Positions 10,280-20,224 are shown, numbered from the stretch's first letter. The stretch is 64,000 nt of DNA from Roseiarcus sp963721905 (GCA_963721905.1 CAVRMF010000005.1:1-64000), one strand, 5' to 3'. Translations and numbers: made by a program. Notes: a model not told the origin generated them from the sequence alone.

Positions 10280-10375
10280 ATGCGCCGAGTGTTTGCCGAT
10301 CGACTGGTGCTTGCAACCGCTGTGATCGTGATTGGGATGTCGTTGCTCTTCGCGCTCTATCGCGTCGCTGCATAA
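10280..10375 (+). CDS. 31-residue single-span membrane peptide
   Basis: A short ORF starts 12 bp after the reductase stop with a strong ribosome site (taggagg, 8 bp before ATG). It encodes MRRVFADRLVLATAVIVIGM SLLFALYRVAA: a positively charged start, one hydrophobic helix and a short tail. The spacing suggests an operon with the reductase, so it may be a small subunit or stabiliser. Such peptides are often missed in annotation. No homology is claimed. Confidence 0.55.
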   Translation: MRRVFADRLVLATAVIVIGMSLLFALYRVAA

Positions 10376-10411
10376 GGGCCCAGTAAAAGACCCAAGACCA
10401 ACTTCTTTAAG

Positions 10412-12121
10412 GTGAGCGCGTTTATGTCGACGACGATCTCGATCCTCGGTGGAGTCGGTCTGTTCCTGCTTGGCATGACCGTCATGACCGAGGGGCTCAA
10501 GTCGCTCGCGGGTTCCTCGCTGCGCACGGTTTTGAGCAAGGCCGCGGCGACCCCTCTGTCCGGCGCGTTCTGGGGCGCCGTCGTCACGCTCCTCGTGCAA
10601 TCGTCGAGCGCAACGACCATGACAACGATCGGGCTGGTCAGCGCGGGCCTGCTGACATTTCCTCAAGGGTTGGGCCTTGTTTTCGGCGCGAATGTCGGCA
10701 CCACCGGAACCGCCTGGCTCGTAGCGCTGATCGGCGTCCGCGTCTCGCTCTCCTCCTACGCGCTGCCGATGATCTTCGTCGGCGCGTTGACCAAACTGCT
10801 GGGCCGCGGGCGCATCTCGGCGGCGGGGGCCGCGCTCGCCGGCTTCGCGCTTGTGCTTTTCGGACTGACGACGCTGCAGCAGGGCATGGGCGGACTGGCC
10901 GAGCGGTTGCATCCGTCGGATCTTCCAGCTGTTCTTGGCGCGCCCGGAGTTGGTTGGATATCCGGCGCGTTCGGCCTCATGGCGCTGGTTGTGGTGGGGC
11001 TCGTGATGACCGCCGTCATGCAATCGTCGACGGCGTCCATTGCGGTCACACTCTCGGCCTTTTACGCCGGCGCGATTGGACTGGATCAGGGCTGCGCACT
11101 GATCATCGGGCAGAACATCGGAACGGCGACCAGTTCGGCAATGGCGGCCGTCGGAGCGAGCACGACCGCGAAGCGCTTGGCGGTCGCCTATATCCTGTTC
11201 AAGGTGATCGCGGCCCTGATCGCGCTTGTCCTGTTCCCTGTCACCATTCCTCTGATCGTCCGCGCAGAGAGCGCTATCGACGGCGTGGCGCTGCTGGCTG
11301 CTTACCATACGGCGTATAACGTCGTCGGCGTCGCGGTCCTGATGCCGGCGATCGGCTGGTTCACGCGATTCGTCGAGCGGCTTCTACCGGATCGAACCTC
11401 GCCTCTGACGCGCAACCTCGATCCCGCAGCGCTCGCGACCCCGATCGCGGCCATGGAAGCGGTGCGGCGGACGGTTGCGCGCGCAATCGAATCGATATGC
11501 CAATCCGTGAATGCGGCGCTGACGGCCGGATCCAACAGCAGCGCCGTCGATCTCCAGAAAAGCGCCGCGTCAGCAAAAGAGGCCGCAGACGCCTTGGAAA
11601 AGGCGTTGGAATTCATGTCGGATGTGAGCGGTCCGCCGGAAACGGATGATGAGCAGCGGCGGGTCACGAGCACATTGCATGCGCTCGATCACGCAACCCG
11701 ACTGGCAGAGATTGCGGGCGAATCGGGATTCAAAACGGCGAAGGGCGGGCCCGAAGACCTTCGCGCCGCGGAGCTTTGCGCGGATGCAATGCAAAACGCA
11801 GCCTCGATCGCGGGCGAGGTCGTCGGGCAGTTGGCAGCTTCCGACCGTACGACCTCAATCGAAACGCGGCGCAAGTCGCCGGGGTCGCCGGAAGCCAGCG
11901 CTGCGGTCAATGCGCCCGCGGCCTTCGTTCGGCTAGAGCGAAGCGCAAAGGCGCTGGGGGAGTTGCGGGTCAGCCACCGCAGCGCGACGCTCAGCGCGGT
12001 CGCGACCGGAGCGCTGACCGCGGACGAAGCCATTGTTCGCGTCGACGCCGTCGCCCGTTTCGAGGCGCTTGCGCGTCACGCCTGGCGCTCCGCCGCGCAC
12101 CTTGTCGGTCGCAGCGACTAG
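10412..12121 (+). CDS. Na+/phosphate cotransporter family protein with PhoU-like C-terminal domain
   Basis: 569 residues from GTG 10412; ATG 10424 would give 565. Residues about 10-310 carry two inverted repeats of the Na/Pi cotransporter fold with the hallmark motifs LLVQSSSATTMTTIGLV and VMTAVMQSSTASIAVTLSAF, plus the glycine-rich GANVGTT and GQNIGTATSS. After about residue 340 a helical PhoU-like region follows, as in NptA/YjbB-type proteins. It is a plasma-membrane importer or exporter of inorganic phosphate. It is probably co-transcribed with the genes before it and converges on the ATPase, whose stop lies 33 bp away. Confidence 0.9.
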   Translation: MSAFMSTTISILGGVGLFLLGMTVMTEGLKSLAGSSLRTVLSKAAATPLSGAFWGAVVTLLVQSSSATTMTTIGLVSAGLLTFPQGLGLVFGANVGTTGTAWLVALIGVRVSLSSYALPMIFVGALTKLLGRGRISAAGAALAGFALVLFGLTTLQQGMGGLAERLHPSDLPAVLGAPGVGWISGAFGLMALVVVGLVMTAVMQSSTASIAVTLSAFYAGAIGLDQGCALIIGQNIGTATSSAMAAVGASTTAKRLAVAYILFKVIAALIALVLFPVTIPLIVRAESAIDGVALLAAYHTAYNVVGVAVLMPAIGWFTRFVERLLPDRTSPLTRNLDPAALATPIAAMEAVRRTVARAIESICQSVNAALTAGSNSSAVDLQKSAASAKEAADALEKALEFMSDVSGPPETDDEQRRVTSTLHALDHATRLAEIAGESGFKTAKGGPEDLRAAELCADAMQNAASIAGEVVGQLAASDRTTSIETRRKSPGSPEASAAVNAPAAFVRLERSAKALGELRVSHRSATLSAVATGALTADEAIVRVDAVARFEALARHAWRSAAHLVGRSD

Positions 12122-12154
12122 CCGGTCGTTTTACCCGTCGGCTACGCGCGCCGC

Positions 12155-14906
12155 TCACGCGCCTGTCTCCACCGCGGTCACCGCTGTCCGCAAAGCATCC
12201 GACGACCGGATGATGAACTTTTCCGCCTCTACGGCGAGGAAGAAGATAAGGCCGCCCGCCAGGAGCCAAGGCCAGACCCAAAGCGGGATAGCTTCGTTGC
12301 CAAAGATTGCCTGGAATGGGGTCGTGTAGGTGAACAGGAGCTGCAGGATCACGACCGCAAGAATGCCGTATGGCAGGTACCTGTTGCCCATGTGCGCCTT
12401 CAAGGATAACGACGAGTTCGAGCAAGTAGCGGCTGTTCAACAGGTAGAAGACCTGGCCGATGGTGATGGCGTTGACCGCGACCGTGCGCGCGAGCGCGTC
12501 GGATGCGCCCTGGGACTTCATCCCGAAAAAGGCTAGCAGGGTGTAGGCAAGCAGCGCCAGGCCGATGAAAATGATCCGCCAGATGCCGAAGCCGGTCACA
12601 ATCGGGCGGTCCACACCGCGCGGGGGCCGCTGCATCACGTCGATCTCGTGCGGCTCGAAGCAGATCACGAGGCCGAGCGCGACGGAGGTGACCATGTTGA
12701 CCCAGAGGACCTGAGGCGCGGTGATCGGCATGGTGAAGCCGAAAAAGATCGCCACAGCAATGACCAGCGCCTGCGCCACGTTAGTCGGCAACAGGAAGAG
12801 CATGGCCTTCTCGATGTTATTGTAAACCGTCCGGCCCTCCTTCACCGCCGCGGTAATCGAGGCGAAGTTGTCGTCGGCCAGAATCATCCCCGCGGCCTCC
12901 TTGGTCACCTCGGTGCCCTTGATTCCCATCGCGACGCCAATGTCGGCCTTCTTGAGCGAGGGCGCATCGTTCACACCGTCGCCCGTCATCGCGACGATCT
13001 GATTGTTGGCCTGGATCGCCTTGACCAGCCGGAGCTTGTGCTCCGGGCTCGCGCGGGCGAACACGTCGACGTCGCGGACGCGCTCCTGCAGCGTGGCGGT
13101 GTCCATCTCCTCGATCTCCGCGCCCGTGATCGCCGTCTTCCCGTCGCCGATCCCGAGCATCTTGGCGATGGCCGCGGCGGTGATCTTGTGATCACCGGTG
13201 ATCATCGTGACCCGGATCCCGCCGCCGTGGCATTCCTTCACGGCCTCGATGGCTTCCTTGCGCGGGGGGTCGAGCAGTCCGACCAGGCCGAGCAGGACGA
13301 GGGTCTTCGGCAGATCGGCCGGACCGAGACTGCCAGCTTTCACGCCCGGATTCTCGAGCCACGCGAGTCCGAGCACCCGCTCGCCCTGGGCGGCGAGCCT
13401 GTCTGATTCCTTCATGAAATGTTCGCGGTCGAGCGGCGCGGGCTGACCTCCGGCGATCTGCTGGCGATCGCAGTGCTCGAGGATCACTTCGGGCGCGCCC
13501 TTGACGAGCAGCATCCCCCTGCCGTCCGCGGACTTGTGGAGCGTCGCCATGAACTTGTGCTCCGATTCGAAAGGAATGGCGTCGATGCGGGGAGCCGCCG
13601 CCTGCTCCGCCTGCCGATCGAGGCCCAATTTGGTCGCGAATGGATAGAGCGCCCCCTCGGTCGGATCGCCCTCCACCTTCCAGGCGCCTTCCTCCTGGAA
13701 GAGCTCGGCATCGTTGCAGAGCATGGAGACGCGTCCCATGAGCGCGAGGACCGGTGCGTCGCCCGCGGGCTTTCCGTCCTTCTTGACCTCGCCCTCCGGC
13801 GCATAGCCGTCGCCGGTGATCTCGTAAGCGGAGTCGGCGGTGACGGCGGACGTCACCATCATCTCCATCAGGGTCAGCGTGCCCGTTTTGTCCGAGCAGA
13901 TGCGCGACACCGAGCCCAGCGTCTCGACCGCCGGCAGCCGGCGGATGATGGCGTTGCGTTGCGCCATGCGCTGCACGCCGATGGCGAGCGTGATCGTGAT
14001 GAGCGCAGGCAATCCCTCTGGAATGAGCGATACAGCGATGCCGGTGACCGCCTGGAAGAGCTCGACGAAATCCATGCGCGCTATCCAGTGTCCATAGGAG
14101 AAGATCAGCACGCTGATCACTCCGATAACCGCGGTTATCGCGTAACCGAATTTCTTGATCTGGCGCAGAAGCGGAGTTTCGAGCTGGCTGACGTCGGCGA
14201 GCAACTGGTTGATGCGGCCGAGCTCCGTCTCGCTGCCCGTCGTAACGACGACGCCTGTCGCCCGCCCAGACACCACCATCGTGCCGGAGAAAGCCATGCA
14301 CTCGCGGTCTCCGACCGTCGCTTTCTCTGAAACCGCATCGGTGTTCTTCTCGGCCGGCACGGATTCGCCGGTGAGCGCCGCTTCCTCGGTACGGAGGTTC
14401 TTAGCCTCGAGGAGCCGCAAGTCCGCCGGAATCTTGTCGCCCGACTCGAGGAGCACGATGTCCCCCGGGACGAGCTGATCCGCAGGGAGCATCCGCGTCT
14501 CGCCGCCTCGCACAGTCCGGGCCTCGGCGGAAAGCATGTTGCGGATCGAATCGAGCGCCTTTTCGGCCCTGCCCTCCTGGATGAACCCCAAGAGACCGTT
14601 AAGAACGACCACGGCAAAGATGATAGCCGCGTCGACCCACAGGCTCAGCATCAGTTTGGTGAACCCGGCGGCGAGAAGAACGTAGACAAGAATGTTGTTG
14701 AACTGCGCGAGGAACCGCATGAACGGGCCGCGCTTCTTGCCCTCCGGCAGACGGTTCGGCCCATATGTCTGGAGCCAACTCGAGGCCTCGGCGGCGCCGA
14801 GGCCTTTTTCCACGTTGGTTGCGAGCCGCTTTATGACCTCGTCTGCCGACGTCGCGTGCCAAGACGCGATTTCACCCGCCGCGTTGGCGTTCGCCTCTGC
14901 GCCCAT
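12155..14906 (-). pseudogene. P-type (P2-like) cation-transporting ATPase, frameshifted near its 3' end
   Basis: An N-terminal cation-ATPase domain precedes the actuator loop (TGES at about residues 179-182), the ion-site helix IPEGLPA (295-301), the phosphorylation motif DKTGTLT (Asp339) and the hinge TGDGVNDAPSLKKADIGVAM. The architecture is that of SERCA/PMCA-like P2 pumps. Near 12425 the frame is lost. The natural end (LKAHMGNRYLPYGILAVVIL, then FEAEKF-like tail to 12155) is readable in another frame, so one indel removes the last one or two membrane helices. It is either a recent pseudogene or a sequencing error; all other motifs are intact. The ATG at 14906 is preceded by gagggaggata, a good ribosome site. 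Confidence 0.8.
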
Positions 14907-15289
14907 AATTATCCTCCCTCAAGCGGGTTCGTCCCTTTATTAGATTGGATCTGTCAGGGGCTCGAGCCTGCGCGCCTTGTGACAAGTCTAAGTTCAACGT
15001 TCCGTTAGCGCAAAGCCGCGGGACCGGCCCTCAAGACGATCGATTAGGGGGGGATTCCGGCGCAGGTCGAGCGGTTCCACCTGTTGGGCCCGGCGGGCGA
15101 TTGGAACTGATTACGAACCGGAGGGAGATAGTCCTTGCGAAGCATTCCATGCGGTGGCGGCTTCCCCCCGTCCGAGTCGGGTACCGACACGCTGGCTATC
15201 TAAACCACACCGTCGGGGAATGGCCGCTTTTTGCGCACAGCGGACGTCCACCAACCGATGGAAACGAGGGTGAGTACGTCGCAGACACA
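14907..15289. other. Intergenic region between ATPase and prophage remnant
   Basis: About 380 bp with no convincing gene. It holds the ATPase upstream region and probably the edge of the prophage debris; I could not find a matching attachment repeat. Confidence 0.4.
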
Positions 15290-15487
15290 TCAGCGGCGAC
15301 AGCCGGTCGCATGGAGCCGGCGCAGCAGGCCTCCGGACGTCGGCGGCGGGCTGATCGGCTTACGCCTGATTTTCCACCACCTGAAGGTCACGAGGCGTCT
15401 TACGGCCTTTCCGATGAGTCTGGGACGAAGGATTTCGCGGTCGCTCAACCTCATCGCGTCGCAGGGCTCCGGAGCACCGGCCACCAT
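15290..15487 (-). CDS. Small unknown ORF downstream of terminase
   Basis: This frame follows the terminase stop on the same strand and reads MVAGAPEPCDAMRLSDREIL, then RPRLIGKAVRRLVTFRWWKI, basic and aromatic-rich. I do not recognise it. It may be a degraded phage gene (portal genes usually come next), but it is far too short for a portal. The start could also be ATG 15526, overlapping the terminase. Confidence 0.3.
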   Translation of the reverse strand: MVAGAPEPCDAMRLSDREILRPRLIGKAVRRLVTFRWWKIRRKPISPPPTSGGLLRRLHATGCRR

Positions 15488-15495
15488 GAGCCTTG

Positions 15496-16956
15496 TCAGA
15501 AGATTGCTCCCTCTCCCATGCGCCAATACCGCTGCGAGGCCAAACGCAGAACCTCGTCGCTGATGAACATCGGCGAGTAGGCCGCAGCCGTCACCACCGC
15601 GCCAGCGATCGAATTGATCCTGTCATCGTGAGCACCGGGCGCGTGATCGATAAACTCCTTCCCAACACGCGACGTCCGGCGCTCCAGCCCCACAAGCTGC
15701 GCAATCGCTTTCCGATCATCAAGCAAGTCGACCCGCCGGCTGTTGATCAGCGGCAAAAGCTCGACGTAAAGCTCGCTCTTCGAACGCTCCGCCGGCGTGT
15801 ATGTCACACCGCATTTGCGAAACAATTCACGCGGAAATTCGCCCGCGTATTTATCGCCCGACACGCTCGCGCAGCGATAGGCGCGCAAGGTCGCGGCAAG
15901 GTCGCTCACGACCGCTTCGGGCGAAAACGGAGGCTGACGCTCTCTCACACAATCGAGAACAACCCGACCGTTCTGCTCGCGATGCGCGATCGCCAACGTG
16001 AAGCTATCCGCCGATCCACCGCTCGGGTCCGTGAACGCGGTATATCTGACGTTCGAAAGCGGCGGCCGCTCGCGACAACCGATCTCTACGCACGCCTCGG
16101 CCGCTTCGAGGCTCACGAACGCCTCGATGTCCGATCGAAACTCGGCGCCATATTCCGCCGCCGCCGCCAACGGATCACGCTCATAGGCCCGATCGACCAC
16201 CCGCTGCGGCAATGTCGGATTGAGCGCCCGGCTCTCTGCCTTCGCGATCAGGATCAACGGATCGCCCTTCGCCCCATAGTCGCGCTTGTACGCAAGCCAC
16301 ATTTCGCCCCGCTTCGCATAGGGCGATGAAATGCAAACCAACGGCCCGCCGGTCGTCGCCAGCGCCGGCCGCGCGGCGTCGAGGATTTCCTTGTCGGGAT
16401 TGGCGGAGTAGTTGGACTCGTTGCGCCAAAACGCGATCTCGTCGGCGATCACGGCAACCGCCGTTCGCCCGCGGATCGTCCGGAAACTCGCCGGGACAAC
16501 CTCAATGTCCGCCCCGGTCGACAACGCGATGCTGTCGGCCGTCTCGCCGACCACAAGCTCCCGAAGCACGGGGACGCGCTCGAAGATGCCCCGGACGTAA
16601 GCGAACGCCTTCTGCGCCTGCGACAAGCTCGCCGACAAGATCAGCACACTCGCACGCTCCCCAGGTGCGAGATCATCGTAATCGCACAGCCCCGCGAGAT
16701 AGGCCGCCAGAACAGCCGCAGCCCGCGTCTTGCCGCTGCGCCTCCCGATGACGAGGAACGCTTCCTCGACCTGCCGCCACGGCTCTCGTGGCCTGCCCGT
16801 CAGCGCCTCAAAGACGATCCTCTCCGCGCTCGTCAATTCCTCGCCCATGATCGCGACCAAGAGCGTCCGCCAGCCGTCCCACGACGAGCCCGCGAAGACC
16901 TCGCCGAAGACCTCGCCGTCGGCCAACGCGGCGCGCATCGGCAAGAGCGGCCTCAT
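15496..16956 (-). CDS. Phage terminase large subunit (prophage remnant)
   Basis: 486 residues. The N-terminal ATPase domain has a Walker A-like FLVIGRRSGKTRAAAV (about residues 66-81) and a Walker B region TAVAVIADEIAFW. The C-terminal RNase H-like nuclease domain starts about residue 300 (YTAFTDPSGGSADSFTLAI) and has a second acidic residue in the CASVSGDKYAGEF region. This protein packages phage DNA into proheads. No portal, protease or capsid gene follows, so only a fragment of a prophage survives. The ATG at 16956 is the first in frame; a ggagg lies somewhat far upstream. Confidence 0.88.
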   Translation of the reverse strand: MRPLLPMRAALADGEVFGEVFAGSSWDGWRTLLVAIMGEELTSAERIVFEALTGRPREPWRQVEEAFLVIGRRSGKTRAAAVLAAYLAGLCDYDDLAPGERASVLILSASLSQAQKAFAYVRGIFERVPVLRELVVGETADSIALSTGADIEVVPASFRTIRGRTAVAVIADEIAFWRNESNYSANPDKEILDAARPALATTGGPLVCISSPYAKRGEMWLAYKRDYGAKGDPLILIAKAESRALNPTLPQRVVDRAYERDPLAAAAEYGAEFRSDIEAFVSLEAAEACVEIGCRERPPLSNVRYTAFTDPSGGSADSFTLAIAHREQNGRVVLDCVRERQPPFSPEAVVSDLAATLRAYRCASVSGDKYAGEFPRELFRKCGVTYTPAERSKSELYVELLPLINSRRVDLLDDRKAIAQLVGLERRTSRVGKEFIDHAPGAHDDRINSIAGAVVTAAAYSPMFISDEVLRLASQRYWRMGEGAIF

Positions 16957-17062
16957 CGCAGCGACCCCCGGCCAGCCGCCGGCCTCCAGGAGCCACGCCA
17001 GCGGCCCTCGACGTGAGCGGCGCTATGTGCCTGCCCCCTCGCGCTCTCGGCCGCCCTGGCGC

Positions 17063-17467
17063 TCATGGCGCGCGCCCGCCATACTTCGAGCCCAGCCGAT
17101 CCCTCAGACCGACCGACCCCGCCGAACCGCCTGAACGCAACACCCGTCGCTGGGCAAGGCGCAACGCGCGCTCTTTCCGTTCCACAACGTTCGTCAGGCG
17201 CACGAGATCCTCGAGGCTGCGGCTGTCGCTGGCGACGATCGCACCCTGCTCGCGCTCCAATGTGAACCGCAGCGCGGCAAGCTCCCGAAGGGCGACAGTG
17301 CTGGCATCAGGGAACTCTGCAGCGACCGCCTCGGCGATGTCCAAAAAGCGCCGCCCGCCGCTCGATCGACGATCAACGCCAGGCAAAAGGGTCGGGTCAT
17401 TCGTCAACCGCGAACGGAGCTTTGCGGGCCGGCTGACAGCGGCGGACGCATCAAACATCAGAAACAT
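17063..17467 (-). CDS. Phage-associated helical protein, possible small terminase subunit
   Basis: 134 residues, mostly helical and charged (FLDIAEAVAAEFPDASTVAL; LEDLVRLTNVVERKERALRL), ending in the basic tail RLGSKYGGRAP. It lies just upstream of the large terminase on the same strand, where small terminase subunits normally sit. The function is inferred from position only. The gap to the terminase is about 106 bp. Confidence 0.5.
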   Translation of the reverse strand: MFLMFDASAAVSRPAKLRSRLTNDPTLLPGVDRRSSGGRRFLDIAEAVAAEFPDASTVALRELAALRFTLEREQGAIVASDSRSLEDLVRLTNVVERKERALRLAQRRVLRSGGSAGSVGLRDRLGSKYGGRAP

Positions 17468-17477
17468 CCCAAAAGCC

Positions 17478-17579
17478 TCACAAACCAGCCTCGATCAGCA
17501 CACGAACCAATTCCAGCCGCGCGCGCCACCCGGGCGCTACCCCCACCAGCATACGCGCATCGGCGCTCACGCGAAACAT
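17478..17579 (-). CDS. Short phage-type ORF, probably 5'-truncated
   Basis: A 33-residue frame (MFRVSADARMLVGVAPGWRA then RLELVRVLIEAGL) ends 10 bp before the next phage gene. The frame stays open upstream (ARAAVPKWLELL) until the Tad-locus fragment begins near 17620. The gene was therefore probably cut by the event that joined prophage to pilus DNA. Confidence 0.35.
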   Translation of the reverse strand: MFRVSADARMLVGVAPGWRARLELVRVLIEAGL

Positions 17580-17623
17580 GAGCAATTCAAGCCACTTCGG
17601 GACAGCCGCACGAGCGAGGCCGC

Positions 17624-17896
17624 CTGAGAGCTGCTCAGACGCTGGCGACGACCGCGGGCAACGACGGAATTTCCGTCAGCACGATCTATTACAACGACGA
17701 TAGCTGCACGTCCGGCACCTGCGAGACCGACCTCAATCAGTTGACCATCAATTCGAACGCCGCCCTGAACCATTATCATCCGGGCTCCATGCAAGCCCTG
17801 AATTTCGCCGAGCAGGCGGCAAGCAATCTCTCGGCGGATATGATGAAACTGTGCGCGGGCCTGGCGAACGGGAGCAAGCCCCGTCTCGTTCTCTGA
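17624..17896 (+). pseudogene. tadG: C-terminal fragment of TadG-like pilus assembly protein
   Basis: An open frame without a start reads AAQTLATTAGNDGISVSTIY, then CTSGTCETDLNQLTINSNAA, ending AGLANGSKPRLVL at 17894. It resembles the C-terminus of Flp pilus assembly TadE/TadG-like secreted proteins. The tadD gene downstream on the same strand supports this. The 5' part is lost at the junction with the prophage genes. Confidence 0.45.
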
Positions 17897-18151
17897 GCCG
17901 CGGTTGGGCCGGGGTAAGGGTGAAGAAAGCCTCCTGAAATCACTGGCGCCGGCCGGGACGCTTCTCGCGCGCTCGCCTTTCGCCCTGCAAACCTCACGCC
18001 CGCGGCGTATCGCGCGCGTAACGCGGTCGCAGGCGCGTGTTCGCCCCGGTCGACGCGTACGACTGGCGCAAGGCTGGCGGGAAACACTGCCTCGCGGAGG
18101 GACAATCGTCCTTCCGGCCGGCCCTCTTTGGCGAAGGCGGAACCAAGGATC

Positions 18152-18727
18152 ATGAGCACTCGAATAGCCAGCCGTCCGGGCGCTTCTCGCGCCGCGTCTC
18201 TGCTCCTAGCGGCCCTATGCGGGGTCGCGCTGGCCGGCTGCCAGCAGACAGGACTCACTGCGACGCCGACTCCCAACGCGGTCACCGGCCAGAACCCGAG
18301 CGACGTCAAATACTACCGTTCGGATGAACCGGTGAGACTCGGCATTCAACGGTTCAATGAAGGGAACTTCGGCCTGTCGCAGCAGTATTTCCAGGACGCG
18401 GTCGAAAAAACGCCCCGGGACGTGACCGCCTGGATGGGCCTGGCGGCAAGCTACGACCGGCTCGGACGATTTGATCTGGCGGATCACGCCTACGCGGCCG
18501 CGATCAATCTCGACGGGAAGACGGCGAGCATTCTCAATAACGAGGGCTACTCGTATATGCTGCGCGGCGAGCTCACGAAGGCAAGCGCTTTGCTCGACGC
18601 TGCGTTGAAACTTGACCCACACAATCCGACGACCATCAACAATCGCAAATTGCTCAATTCAAGCTCGAAATTCGTTGAGCGCGCGCCCGACGGCGAGCCG
18701 TGCGGAAGCGTCCCATGCGGCCATTGA
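18152..18727 (+). CDS. tadD: TadD-like TPR lipoprotein of the Flp/Tad pilus
   Basis: 191 residues. A lipoprotein signal peptide ends in LAGC, with the lipidated Cys at about residue 30. Two or three tetratricopeptide repeats follow (LGIQRFNEGNFGLSQQYFQD; AWMGLAASYDRLGRFDLADH; SILNNEGYSYMLRGELTKAS). TadD is an outer-membrane pilotin needed for Tad pilus secretion. ATG 18152 is chosen over upstream starts because aaggat precedes it and the signal peptide begins there. The rest of the tad operon is absent here. Confidence 0.75.
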   Translation: MSTRIASRPGASRAASLLLAALCGVALAGCQQTGLTATPTPNAVTGQNPSDVKYYRSDEPVRLGIQRFNEGNFGLSQQYFQDAVEKTPRDVTAWMGLAASYDRLGRFDLADHAYAAAINLDGKTASILNNEGYSYMLRGELTKASALLDAALKLDPHNPTTINNRKLLNSSSKFVERAPDGEPCGSVPCGH

Positions 18728-18886
18728 CGGGGCGCTTTTAACGGCGAAGAATCAAGCGTAAGCCATCTGGTCGGATGGCGTAACTTTGACCGCGCCCGCG
18801 CCTATGGCCAAGCGCATCAGGTGACCGGCCCCAAGAATGGCGGGAGCAGCGCGTCGCGTCGCCGAATTGGCGCAAGACTCCGCTAA

Positions 18887-20221
18887 GGACTCCACTAACA
18901 ATAACTGCTACGAATTTCCGGACCGCCGTGGGTTGATGGTGTAGTTCCATTCGGGATGGAAGTCGTCGCCGGTGATGTTCAGCGCCTCCATCTCGGCGTC
19001 GCTGACCTTGATGCCCTTCTCGTAGATGCGGGTATCGAGCGCGCATTCGACCTTCAATCCGGTTTTTGTGGTGGTCGCGCCGATCAGTTCGACGATGGCG
19101 AGGCGATCGGTCAGGGGCCGCCCGCGCCAGTTCTGCGTGATGTGGCAGAACATGCGATGTTCGATCTTGTTCCACTTCGACGTACCCGGCGGATAGTGGA
19201 GAACGTGCAGGGCAAGCCCGGTCTCGTCGGCGAGTTTCTGAAGTTCCAGCTTCCATAGCCGTACGCGCGCGCCATTGGAGCCGCCGCAGTCGGCTGTGAT
19301 CGTCAGTTCGCGCGCCCTGGGGTAACGCTGGCGCCCCATGCGGTCGAGCCAGCACCGGATCGCCTCGACGGCGAACTCGGCCGTATCGCTGGAGATGCCG
19401 ACGCTGACAAACCCGGCGTTGGCCGTCACGTCGTAGACGCCATAAGGCGCCGCCTTGCCCAATTCCTTGTCGACGAAGTCATGCACGTTGACGCGGTCAG
19501 GCGAGCTTTTGGAGCGCCAATCCGATCCGCCGTTCCTGAAGTTGCCGATGAGCTCCTTTTTCTTCGTATCGACCGAGATGACAGGTTGACGGTTCGCCTG
19601 CGCTGCAACGACGTTCGCGTTGATGTGCTCGAACTGCGCGTCGCGGTCGGGATGTTTCGAGCCTTCATGCGACTTGCGATTGAACTGGCGCGAAAAGCCA
19701 AGTTTGACCAGTTCCTTGCGCACGGTGTCGGCGCTGATCGGATGGCCCATCGCCGTCAGCGTTTGAGCCAGTTTGTCCATGCTCTTGGAGACCCATATCA
19801 GGGGCCGCATGGGATCGCCCAGGGTCGCGGGTTCGACGAGCCGCGCGAGTTCGGGAATGAGGCCGGGATCAATCTCCGCGACAGCCCGACGACCGCCGCC
19901 GGCACGGCGAACCTTGTCCTTGGCAAGCGGTTCCGCATCCAGATCGTGCTGGCCGCGATTGATCGTCGAGCGGGCAAGACCGGTAGTCCGCGACACGATG
20001 GCGAGACCACCCCGCCCAGCAGTTCGCACCTCAGCCGCCGCGAACAACCGCCGCCCGCGTTCGTCGAGCTTGCGCCCAACCGTATCCCAACGATATCGAA
20101 TGGCGTCTTCGTCGATCATGCACCCCGCGTACGCCTGTTCGCCAAAATCCGGAATCCCGGCAAGCCGAGTCATACAGACGCACGCCAAAAAGGCGCGATT
20201 CAGTTATTGTTCGGAGGGTCC
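18887..20221 (-). mobile_element. ISAzo13-family insertion sequence
   Basis: The element is bounded by imperfect 21-bp inverted repeats: ggactccactaacaataactg (18887-18907) and its partner cagttattgttcggagggtcc (20201-20221), 17 of 21 matching. The trinucleotide taa lies directly outside both ends (18884-18886 and 20222-20224), a probable target duplication. The total length of 1335 bp and one ORF fit the family. Confidence 0.75.
18908..20119 (-). CDS. ISAzo13-family transposase
   Basis: About 403 residues from ATG 20119 (MIDEDAIRYRWDTVGRKLDE). An N-terminal helix-turn-helix region (SRTTGLARSTINRGQHDL) is followed by the DDE domain typical of ISAzo13: PVISVDTKKKELIGNF, ELTITADCGGSNGARVRLWK, and the PPGTSKWNKIEHRMF segment carrying the final acidic residue. 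The frame is intact and reaches the left inverted repeat. An upstream in-frame start at 20188 lies in the terminal repeat region and is less likely. Confidence 0.85.
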   Translation of the reverse strand: MIDEDAIRYRWDTVGRKLDERGRRLFAAAEVRTAGRGGLAIVSRTTGLARSTINRGQHDLDAEPLAKDKVRRAGGGRRAVAEIDPGLIPELARLVEPATLGDPMRPLIWVSKSMDKLAQTLTAMGHPISADTVRKELVKLGFSRQFNRKSHEGSKHPDRDAQFEHINANVVAAQANRQPVISVDTKKKELIGNFRNGGSDWRSKSSPDRVNVHDFVDKELGKAAPYGVYDVTANAGFVSVGISSDTAEFAVEAIRCWLDRMGRQRYPRARELTITADCGGSNGARVRLWKLELQKLADETGLALHVLHYPPGTSKWNKIEHRMFCHITQNWRGRPLTDRLAIVELIGATTTKTGLKVECALDTRIYEKGIKVSDAEMEALNITGDDFHPEWNYTINPRRSGNS

Positions 20222-20224
20222 TAA

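Noticed and set aside
10097..11308. 403-codon minus-strand frame opposite the Na/Pi cotransporter
   Set aside because: Shadow frame: highly charged low-complexity sequence, while the other strand has clear transporter motifs.
12648..14330. Plus-strand open frames opposite the P-type ATPase
   Set aside because: They mirror the ATPase codons and have no protein-like motifs or ribosome sites.
18738..18886. Possible gene left of ISAzo13 (minus-strand frame into 18738)
   Set aside because: It is read-through from the transposase in a wrong frame; no natural protein sequence is visible.
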